64,000 nucleotides of DNA from Symsagittifera roscoffensis (Eukaryota; Xenacoelomorpha; Acoela; Convolutidae): assembly GCF_963678635.1 (NCBI RefSeq), contig NC_087067.1:12323716-12387715 (forward strand), read 5' to 3'. Position numbers and translations under genes: made by a program. The notes below the pieces were generated by a model that worked only from the letters and a program-made list of their open reading frames with translations, searched no databases and was not told the origin of the DNA. Positions within the stretch are counted from its first letter, which is position 1. Every line of letters starts with the position of its first letter. Of the stretch, positions 55,528 to 64,000 are shown piece after piece.

Positions 55528-57230
55528 CTAAACAAATGAGAAGTAGCCACCTTTGCATGTATTGGCAGCAGAGGTTTCGTCTAAAATCCAGTTGTCACAC
55601 ATCACTGTTGTTGAAGTTGTAGTGTGGACATCCATGAGTCCATCTGGCCAGTCACGGTATCTCGAGCTAAAAGAGTCAGTGATATATATAACAGCAGACG
55701 CTTCTTCCTTCTTTTGCAGAACGATTCTCTCACTGCGAGAATGCAAGACACTAATGTAGGCATTAAAATTGTAAAATTTCATTTTACTCAACTCTAAAAC
55801 TCACGGAAAGATTGTGGAACTAAATGTTAATTGAAAAAAAAAACTTTTTTTTGGGCTTTTTTCACCACATTCGTATATCCTAACATAACAAAGAATATTT
55901 TCAACTTCTAGGGACAGCAGAAACTGCTGCTATCTATCTACTCCCCTGAGAAGAACCCATTTTTCGCCGGCACCAAAAGTGGGCTCTCCTTCAGCCCAAA
56001 CATCGGAGCAGGGCCTTTTCAAAAATTGTTCTCCGTTCTCATCTTGAAATTCTTCCGACAACTCGACTTTTCTGAAGCCCGTCCAAAAAATGCCTTTGGA
56101 CAGTCCAGGGGGCAACGTTTCTTCGTGGATCCAATACAAGTCTGATCAAAAATCAATCACGTTACAACCAAGCCTATGATAAAAGATCTGAATTTTTTTA
56201 TAAATAATTTTTTCTCAATCTAGCTCCATCAATTCTAAAGCATAATTTTTCTGATGGAATCTGCAGCAGTATTTGTAGTCGCAGATAGTTTACGATACTA
56301 TTTGTGGTTCCTCTTTTCAAAACATAAATAATTTTGCTATATTTTTCAAACTGACACATTCATCTGATCATCTGCGCATCAATCATTATGATTTGAGAAG
56401 AAAAATTTTCAGCAATGAGAAAATTTTTTTTGTAATGAGTCGGAACTATCTGCACTACTTTTGCACTACAACTTGTTACTTTAACCTATTATGAAATTTA
56501 GTCATTGTTTGAATAAAAAATGGTGACTATTTTTGTTTTACTTCTCATTACAAATACTTGATTGACTTTTACCTGCACCTGTGAAGATCTCTTTGCCTAG
56601 ATTACCACACATAGATTTCGCTTCGTTGAAGGTCGATACCGAAACCTGCAAATTCATCGGTTTTTTAGACCAATTTTCAGAGCAATTCCAAGTTTTTCCT
56701 CCAAATAGCGGTCTCGTACAGTTTTTAGATTGAGTTTTTCGTCGAACAAAAGTTGCATTTCCGTCACAAATTGTATCAAAATCCAATTTCCAGCTTGACC
56801 ATTCATCACCGCAATTCGAATCTGTCGTTTTCTCATCAAATCCGCATTTTTCTAAATCCGAATAAGAATACGCCGCAAGGTTGCCTATATTGCACGGTAT
56901 TGCATCATCAGATGATATTATATACATAGTCAGGGGCGAAACAATTGTTCTAATAAGCGAGCTTTCATCCAGTTGTGCTCTTGGGTCTGTTGAGTAAAGA
57001 ACGCATATGAAGTTTCCGTACGCAAAACTTACGCATTTTTTGTCAAAGTAGCACATTTTAATGCATATCTGTATACTAATTTTTTTTATTTGCCTGAGTA
57101 TAAACTCGGTTTTCAGCAAAGTTCCATAAAGTTTCCGAAACAGACCATACCTCGTTACACTTTCTTGCTGGCTCCAAGAAGCAAAAATTATTGCGAACAT
57201 CAAAAGTTTGAATCCTGTAGAAATTGCCAT
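55528..57230 (-). CDS. Secreted lectin-like protein copy 2: signal peptide, PAN-like, W/C-rich module, C-type lectin domain; three exons
   Basis: Exon 1: 57230-56573, from ATG to CAG|GTAAAAGT, a strong donor. Exon 2: 56141 (after tttttgatcag) to about 55946. Exon 3: about 55750 (after acattag) to TAG at 55528. Exon 1-2 joining keeps frame (phase 1). Exon 1 gives a signal peptide (FKLLMFAIIFASW), a PAN/apple-like module (ICIKMCYFDKKC), a WSSW/CTRPLFGG module and FNEAKSMCGNLGKEIF, the start of a C-type lectin domain. Exon 2 has GIFWTGFRKVELSEEFQ and PCSDVWAEGEPTFGAGEKW, exon 3 SSRYRDWPDGLMDV, MCDNWILDE, NTCKGGYFSFV. About 359 residues in all. The exon 2-3 donor is unclear: the obvious site reads CTCAG|GGGAG, although GGA|GTAGAT with a later acceptor keeps phase. 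The usual last Cys is replaced by the stop. Sugar binding is not proven; canonical EPN/QPD calcium motifs are not evident, apart from GEP. Confidence 0.75.
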
Positions 57231-57699
57231 GTTCGAGAATTTTCCGGTTGTTTTCAAACTTTGATTCCTGATTTAAGAATTGCCGAAAATATTAAAATTG
57301 TGATAAACTGACCAATGAGCGAAATGAAATTTTACTACAGCTTTTTTCCTTTTCTAAAAATGGGTTAATTATTTATCGATTGATATATTCAAAAACAACT
57401 GTTTTGAATCTTTCTGCCTAACAGCATAAAAATTTGTTTGTGATGATGATGCGATTCTTTTAATTTCTTTCGGAATTTCACTTTCTCTCAGGAATAATAG
57501 AAAAAAAAAACAATTTTTGCACATTTGAGAGAAAAAAGAATTCATAATTTCATCCTTTCTCTTAGGAATATTAAATTTTTTTTTGCATATTTGCAAGAAA
57601 GAAAAACTATAATTAATTAATATAAGTTGTTTTCAAAAACAACTGTTTTGGTTGCGCCAGCCAATTAGTATGAACCTTTAATTGCAATGGCGACGCGAT
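57231..57699. repeat. Upstream region of lectin copy 2, paralogous to 5610-6370
   Basis: Aligns to the DNA upstream of copy 1: tgaccaatgagcgaaa/tgaccgatgagcgaaa, gggttaattatttatc.attgat and caaaaacaactgtttt. Here the 155-180 bp unit occurs about twice, against about four times upstream of copy 1. Conserved core promoter elements may lie in the first 130 bases; none is identified. Confidence 0.65.
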
Positions 57700-58250
57700 C
57701 CTTCAATTTTCTCTCAAGAATGTAGTAGTGGAAGAGTGAGCAGAAGTGGGGGGTGGACGGTCCTTGCAAACCCCATATATTAAGCTAGGGAATAGATGTT
57801 CTAACGTTTTTAGTTAGTTAACAGGATTGGTAAGGTTTCATTGTTTGTGTGATGAAGAGAATGGTAAGAAAAACGGTATTTTTTTTGGATTTTGTGTGGA
57901 AAAATCTAGTCTTTTAACAAAAATCTGGGAGCGCCTTACCTAATTGGTATATATCATTTGGGTAATACGTGTAGATTCTACAAGAAAGGTATTAAATTAG
58001 GTTTTTTGGTTCATGGTAAGCCTATAGTACGAGTTTTTGCGACAAAACGTAGGTTTTTTTTTTAAAAAAAAACTGCTATTTTTACTGAAAACCTTCAAAA
58101 CACGGTACGACTTGATCAATTTGACCTCTAAATTATTTTATTAGAAACTCTAACTAATTAAAACAGTACTCTATCTACCTGAAACTAGGCTGAAACTTAT
58201 CTGAAACGCAGCTGAAACTTCTGTATACTCGGAAAATTTGGCATCTGTCC
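57700..58250 (+). repeat. Dispersed repeat family R, copy 3
   Basis: A G-run (gtggggggtgg), then tccttgcaaaccccatatattaagctaggg and a ggattttgtgtggaaa block, ending in a series of ctgaaac words at 58180-58220. It lies at the same distance from lectin copy 2 as family R copy 1 lies from lectin copy 1, so both belong to the segmental duplication. Confidence 0.7.
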
Positions 58251-59448
58251 AAAACTTATACTTTTTAAGCTCTTTATCTACTTTTCCACTAATTTGCTAG
58301 ACTGTAAACAACATCAGTTCAAAAAAAAATTTTAGATTTTAATTTTGAATTGCTGATGAAAATTTCCGTGATTTGATTCTAACTTGGATTTTCATAAAAG
58401 ATTAATTAAAATTCATTTGGAAAAGCCAAATATAAAATCATTATATACAGTTCCAAATTACAATTTTTATCACAATTATCAATCTAGGTTCGCAAATGAA
58501 ACAGATTTGGAAGGATTTTCTATGTCTGTTTTCAAAAACTGTATCTGTTTCTTAACAAATATAGCGGATGTACACTTTTTAATAATCTGAAGTTGCTCTA
58601 CATTTGTGTTCTAGTCCACATTGAGCCCTGTTATTTCCCAAAACCATTTCTAGGGCAGAGACTTGTAGTAATTGCTCTGTGACATTACAAGTAAATATAT
58701 AACTTGAACGCAGATTTTTGTTTGCTGCTTTAACTACTTTCCTCCAACAGAGTTGTTTTTGCATGAAATTTAACACTAAAAGATCATTTATCGAAAAAAC
58801 AGTATCAGTAAACCAATCACTATTGTCTCCAAATCAAATATAAAGCAAATCTGCTTGAGAACTTTAAATTTTCCATAATTTCCCTTAAATTCTATAACAA
58901 TGGAAACAAAAACCCGATAAAAATAATATTGATTTCTATACTTGAGACTTTTGACTTTCGATTCTCTCTTAGGCTATTATTCATAACATAAAGTCAAGAG
59001 CAATTTTGCAAAATTCATACTTGCAAAATTTACATTTGCAAAATTCACAACAATTAAAATGAATTTCCACATTTTTTTCTTGTAAACTCAAAGTTAACAT
59101 GTTCTTGGCTCCTGCTTGATCTATTATCTCCCAATTTCAGTGTTTTACAATCCAATTTGAATAAAATTTTGCTCAAAACACTTATTGTAGATGGATAACT
59201 GTATCAATTTAACAAACATTCACTAATCCAAGGCAAATTTAGCATCAAAAAACCCTTTTTACTAAGTAACTTCTGAACCAGATAACTGCATATTTTTCTA
59301 TTTTCCATGGTTTTTGGAGTATTTTTTATATTTATACAAAAATTAATCTAAAATTCTAGCAAAAATAACCCATTTTTTCTTTTATTCGTCAATCATTAAA
59401 TTTTATCATAGTAATATGTCCTATAATTTTTTTTGTGTATGTTTAAAT
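58251..59448. other. Non-coding, weak frames only
   Basis: A plus-strand frame at 58384-58590 and a minus-strand frame at 58579-58776 (ends CGLEHKCRATSDY) look mildly protein-like but show no domain. Confidence 0.3.
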
Positions 59449-59784
59449 TTACTTTATTGTGGAGTGTGTTGGGAGACTGCCGAGTGTGATTTCTATCACC
59501 ATGTAGAAAGTTTCTCGACAAGAATAACGCTGCTTCTTTATTTTAATACTTAGTTCCTCTCTGCTATATGTATGAAAATTACAATTGGGACACTTTAAAA
59601 CTCCATAGGTTCTACGGTGCCTCGACGCATTTTTACGTGTATAGTCTCTACCATACTCAAAACATGAAACTCTTTCGTTTCTATTCATCTCAATAAATAA
59701 AAATAGAACTGGAGAACCAATGAGAGATTTCGAAAGTACCAAAAATCTTAGTAGAAGACATGAATAGACCCAAAAATAGAACAA
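59449..59784 (-). pseudogene. Degenerate tandem C2H2-type zinc-finger frame
   Basis: Within a 111-codon frame, SCFEYGRDYTRKNASRHRR followed by LKCPNCNFHTYSREEL looks like two linked C2H2 fingers. In the first the second Cys is Tyr and only one His remains; in the second the expected His after REEL is Lys. It therefore cannot bind zinc normally as written. The start of the frame is hydrophobic and probably not part of the ancestral protein. Origin unknown: a decayed host zinc-finger gene or the N-terminal fingers of another transposon protein. Confidence 0.45.
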
Positions 59785-59879
59785 AAGTAAATAAAAACTG
59801 CAAATTTCCTGACCAATTCTTTTTAACGTGAAAGAAAATCAGAATGCAATTCATTCTTTTTGGTGTAGCTGAAATATGA

Positions 59880-60150
59880 ATGAAGTTTTCAAAAGTTTTG
59901 ATGTCATTCAATCAGAATCAAGATTTATTTATCAGGTAATCTTCAACAGTTTTGATATCAACCAATCAGAATCAAGCTCTAATTATTCTGAAACTTTCAA
60001 CAGTTTTTTAATTTCAAGCAATCAGTTGCGAGTTTTACCTGTAATGGATTTTTTTTATACATTTTAATACAAATTAGTTAAGATCAATTTTCGCTTGTAA
60101 GGGAAATTTAAAACATTTTGACATCAACCAGTCACAATTGACTAATCAAT
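59880..60150 (+). repeat. Degenerate tandem repeat, about 54-bp unit, three to four copies
   Basis: Units share ttcaacagttttgatatcaa and caatcagaatcaag, at about 59888, 59942, 59995 and, more diverged, 60106. A plus-strand frame (59876-60067) reads through them as SFDINQSES-like peptide repeats but is not otherwise supported as a gene. Confidence 0.65.
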
Positions 60151-60584
60151 TTTTAAAAAATTTTGCTAAAATTAACTAACAGAATGAATTATTCACAGAT
60201 ATAGTTTTATCAAAGATTATTAGAAAACCTAATCAAAAGCAATATCAAAATCAACTGTATTGGTTCACTCAAAATTATGATTTTCCTTGTCATTTTATTT
60301 TATAGGGTTTTCCCCTGGTTTGTTATTTATTTCTTGATCACCCAATCCTTTGTTTTTGTAATTAAAAACGGTGTTCATAAATCTGGCAATACTATTTTTA
60401 TCAAAAATTATCTCCAGTTTTTTTGACTCTCCAACTAAAACACTTTAGATAGAATCAATTTTCCAGCTAAAAGTTTTTTTTTAACAAATACCAGCAACAA
60501 CAGTTTCTCAAGTATATTTTTGTGGAAAGTTTTCATATTGTTCAAATATTTCCAATTAGAAATTAGTAGTATATGTCGGGGCAG
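60151..60584. other. Non-coding, nothing recognised
   Basis: AT-rich spacer before family R copy 4. Confidence 0.35.
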
Positions 60585-61460
60585 TTCAGCAGTGGGGGGG
60601 GGGGGGCGGTGAGGACTCCCATGTATTAACATAGGCTATAGAGTATCCGGTCCTCACCCTATATATTAAAATAGGGTATAGATTTTTCAATGTATTAAGA
60701 TAGGGATTAGGTTTCCCAATGTTTTAAGATACCAGGTTTCAGATGAGAGGTTTCAGATGGTAAGTTTTTTCGGCGCCCGAATTTCTCATGTATAGTGTAT
60801 AGAATTCCCAATGTAATAAGATAGGGAATACAGTATCCGGTCATCAGCCTATCTTTTAAAATAGGGAATAGTTTTCCTATGTATTAATATAGGGAAAAGG
60901 TTTCGTAATTAAGATGGTAAGGTTTCCTAACTAAGATGGTAAGGTTTAAGATGGCAAGTTTCAGAAAAAAGTTTGGCGCCCGATCTCACCGTGTTTTAAG
61001 ATAGTGTATAGTTTTCCTATGTATAAGGATTCAATGTAGGGAATTAAGAACTCATTAAGATAGGGAATATGTTTAGCAATGTAATAAGATAGGGAATGGT
61101 AAGGTTTCAGTAAGATGGTAAGAAAATTGTATGAAAAACGGTATTTTTTGGATTTTGTGTGAAACTGTCTAATTTTTTCGCAAAAATCTCAAAACGCGTT
61201 ATGTATTTGGTGAGTATTACGTGAAGATTGTGTAATTAAAGTATTATGGTTTTTGATTACGGTAAGTCAATGGTAAGATGGTCACAAAATTGGATTTTTT
61301 ATCAAAAAAATTGAAAGTTTTTTCAAAAAACTTCAAAACACGATAAGATTTGATATATTTTGACTTAAAAACTGTTTTATTAGATAATCTTACTTTTCAA
61401 AACAGTTCTCAATCCAGCTGAAACTATGCTGAAACTATGCTGAAACTATGCTGAAATCTA
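60585..61460 (+). repeat. Dispersed repeat family R, copy 4, with G13 tract
   Basis: Thirteen G at 60594-60606, then many diverged copies of ctatgtattaagatagggaa between 60620 and 61100, a gggcgccaaa-type block (as gttTGGCGCCCGATCTCACC near 60970), the ggattttgtgtg block near 61150, and three perfect gctgaaactat repeats at 61428-61454. This is the longest copy and the best guide to the family. Confidence 0.75.
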
Positions 61461-64000
61461 CTCAAACTTCGAAAATAAATATCTGGAAAAAATGCCAAAA
61501 GTTTTTGAAAAAAATTGCAAAAATTTCAAAGTTTTTGGAGAGAACAGCAGAAATCTCTAGGTTCTGGCAGGTTTTTTTTTTCTGATCTAATTAAATAAAA
61601 AGTAAACACGTTAAATGTTTAAAATTAAGCTCAAATTGTATTTCAATTGGCATCATGTTTAGACACTGATACAAAATTTGAATGGAAAAATGGATTTTTC
61701 CACAATTTTCTCTCAAAATAAAGAAATACGATAAAATTTTACCATAATTTTAGCTAAAAAGCTGTATATATAATGCTCTGAACATATAAAGTTCATATTA
61801 ATTGAATCAATTATGATACTTCCGATTTCTCGGGAAAATAAGGTAATTAATCGTAATTTTCGAGAAAGTAAAAATTAATCAAATCTATCCAAAGTTTTCC
61901 ATTTTTAACCTTTCATTCGTGTAATTAACTAATTTTTGTTCAATTCAAGAGGAATTCACCTAGGAACTTCAATTCAATTGAACAATAAGAGCAATATTCA
62001 TTGAAATTTCTAGATCAAACTCCATGATCCAGCTTCTCCTCAGTTTTTTCCCAAAGAATAACTCAAACTTGTACAAAAATTACAACTTCAGAGACGTTTG
62101 TAACATTTTTATTAATGATAAATTTCAGATCATTGAAAAAAGAAGAAAATTGAACTGCTAAAATTGACTAAAAACGTGGTATAATTCTCTTAACTATTTT
62201 GGATTGTAGGATATTCAACAAAACCTTCTTCAAAACTGATGATTGTCTCTCTGTTGCTTCTACAACATAATTTTGATGGATTTTCCGTTAAAATTTTCTA
62301 TGTCTTAAGCTTCTTCTTGCTTTCTGCTTATTGCATGTTTTCGCACTTGAACTCACTTTGCAAGAAAACTTAGTCAGAACTGAGGAATTTAGGAGAAATA
62401 GTATCAATTGAACAAACAATTTATTGGCAGAGATAAAAATGGAACTGATAACGTCTAATTAATACCATGTAAATTGTACATGTTCTCCTTTAAATTCCCT
62501 TGTTTAGTTGCTACAGCAAACTATTTTAGCAAAAACCCAACTTTTCGAATCATCAACAATCACTTTTCTTGCAAAAACGTTTGTAAATCGCTTTTTGTTC
62601 TTAATTTTTGTGGGAAGTTTTTTCAAAAATGTCGAAGTGAGAAAGAATAGGGGCTATTTTAAGCATTCGAAAGCATATGATTAATTTGAAAATATAAAAG
62701 TGTATTTTTCCGTTGATTTCTTAGAATAAATTAAGAGCAGCTCTTTTGCTTATAACCTGCAAAACCTTCGGAAGTAGAAATACGCAAGGGAACTTAATTC
62801 CATATTTCTGCAATATTTATATCATTTAAAAGATTTGTTCTCTAAAACATCGATTAAGGAAAAGAAGTCAAGGTGCAAACTGTAACCAATTAAAAGTTTT
62901 GCAAAATTTATTAAGCACAAAAAATCTATAATTCAACGTAATTTTCTAATTGAAAAAAGAAAATTAAGCTAAACAGAACTAATTTTTTACTGTGTGTCTA
63001 ATTGAATTTTTTTTCAATGAATTAAGAGATCATACATCTGGTTCATACATAATTTGTTTAGAATTAATCAGCAGGCTCTAAATCATTTTCTCTAAAAATC
63101 TTTCTACATCAAAATTTTCAATCCAAAAGAATGAAATGTAGATCTTGAAAGCAAATTTTTGATTTATGCGTCATGTGTCATCTTCCAAAAGATGTTGGAG
63201 TTGGGCCTACTTCACAACAAATTATTTTCAAAAAATCTGAATTTTCATATAAGTTAACCTAGTATATCAAATGAATGAAAATTTTCCAAACATTACACTT
63301 TTTTGTTGGATTTTTCTCAAGATGTATTATTTGAGCTAAATTTTAGTAAAAAAATTTCTAAACTCCTAATGAGTTGAATTGAGTTTCTATCTCAATTTGA
63401 TTTTTTCTCAGTTTCTGCTTCATGGACTATCTTCCAACTTAATCCAATTCGAACAAAGTTTTATTTGAAAATTGAGTTTTAGAGGGAAAAATGTATGATT
63501 TCAACAAACGTTTGTTAATCCGAAGCAGAATAATAACATAAATCCCTTTTAAAAAACTTTAATTTATTTTCTCGACCTATAACTGTATGTTGCTGTTTTA
63601 AATCTGACTTCCTATTTTGAAGTATATTTTTGGTTGAGAATGATGTATATTATGATCTTGAAATTTTCAAATGTTAGCAAAACAAACATTTTCCAGGTCA
63701 GTTATCAATTTCTTTTCTGAATCGTAGAAAACAGCAAAAGAAAATCATCATTCTTATTAAATCAATCCCCAATATCTGCTACGCACTAGACTATGATTTC
63801 TTTTACAATCACTAAGCACGGAAAACTTGTAAAAAAGTCACAAGGCAAAATCTTTCAATTAATCGATGTTTTATAAATATCCAGTTTTTTTAGTATTTTA
63901 ACAAATGCTTAAGCACCCAATAGCGTATGTGATTCATTTTTACTACAAAGTTATCGCAATAAAATCCCCGCAAGCTGGCAACCAATTGAGTTTTTACTGT
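61461..64000. other. AT-rich DNA, no gene seen
   Basis: No frame above background, no RNA gene, no repeat recognised to the end of the window. It could be intron or intergenic. Confidence 0.4.

Noticed and set aside
60620-61100. CRISPR-like array from the regularly recurring taagataggg words
   Set aside because: The words are diverged, unevenly spaced, without unique spacers, in a eukaryotic repeat.

Overview
This is a eukaryotic, almost certainly animal, window: AT-rich, with split reading frames, one spliced secreted C-type-lectin-like gene, and transposon debris over most of its length. The species cannot be fixed from the sequence. Ty3/gypsy elements carrying an env-like gene are known from larvacean tunicates (the Tor elements of Oikopleura), so that lineage is possible, but this is only a guess. 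Only one host gene looks intact.

Layout. 0.7-2.5 kb: a decayed non-LTR (LINE) element, minus strand. 2.77-3.93 kb: a 1.16-kb terminal-inverted-repeat element inside a repeat whose uninterrupted relative lies at 19.4-19.8 kb. 4.3-4.8 kb: a long foldback repeat. 4.95-5.6 kb: first exon of a lectin-like gene (copy 1, apparently broken). 5.8-6.8 kb: tandem repeats plus a dispersed repeat with a G-run (here family R). 7.37-7.67 kb: a second foldback element. 10.5-13.6 kb: a shattered protein-primed family B DNA polymerase of Polinton/Maverick type, minus strand. 13.7-16.67 kb: a 1.47-kb sequence duplicated in tandem. 16.7-17.5 kb: unidentified overlapping minus-strand frames ending in a nuclear-localisation-like cluster. 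18.8-19.0 kb: an orphan lectin exon. 20.2-23.2 kb: an old Ty3/gypsy pol fossil, minus strand, containing a 103-bp hairpin.

26.93-49.52 kb: one LTR retroelement of about 22.6 kb, plus strand, bounded by LTRs of about 320 bp that differ by roughly 8%. It carries a primer-binding site, a repeat-rich leader, unknown ORFs, gag, protease, reverse transcriptase, RNase H, integrase with a GPY/F module, hydrophobic ORFs, an env-like region and further unknown ORFs. Its plus strand is strongly A-rich and G-poor, which sets it apart from its flanks. The gag-protease-RT block is duplicated in tandem as a 4,096-bp unit; the copies differ by only about 1-2%, so the duplication looks much younger than the insertion, or is an assembly artefact. 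Frames are broken by shared and private stops and frameshifts, so the element looks dead.

49.5-64 kb: mostly AT-rich non-coding DNA with a 200-base N gap (51.76-51.96 kb), a second LINE fossil (54.05-54.72 kb, minus), the complete three-exon lectin copy 2 (55.5-57.2 kb, minus), another copy of its upstream repeat block, two further copies of family R, a decayed zinc-finger frame and a 54-bp tandem repeat. The two lectin genes and their upstream DNA form a direct segmental duplication, about 52 kb apart, around which the transposons lie.
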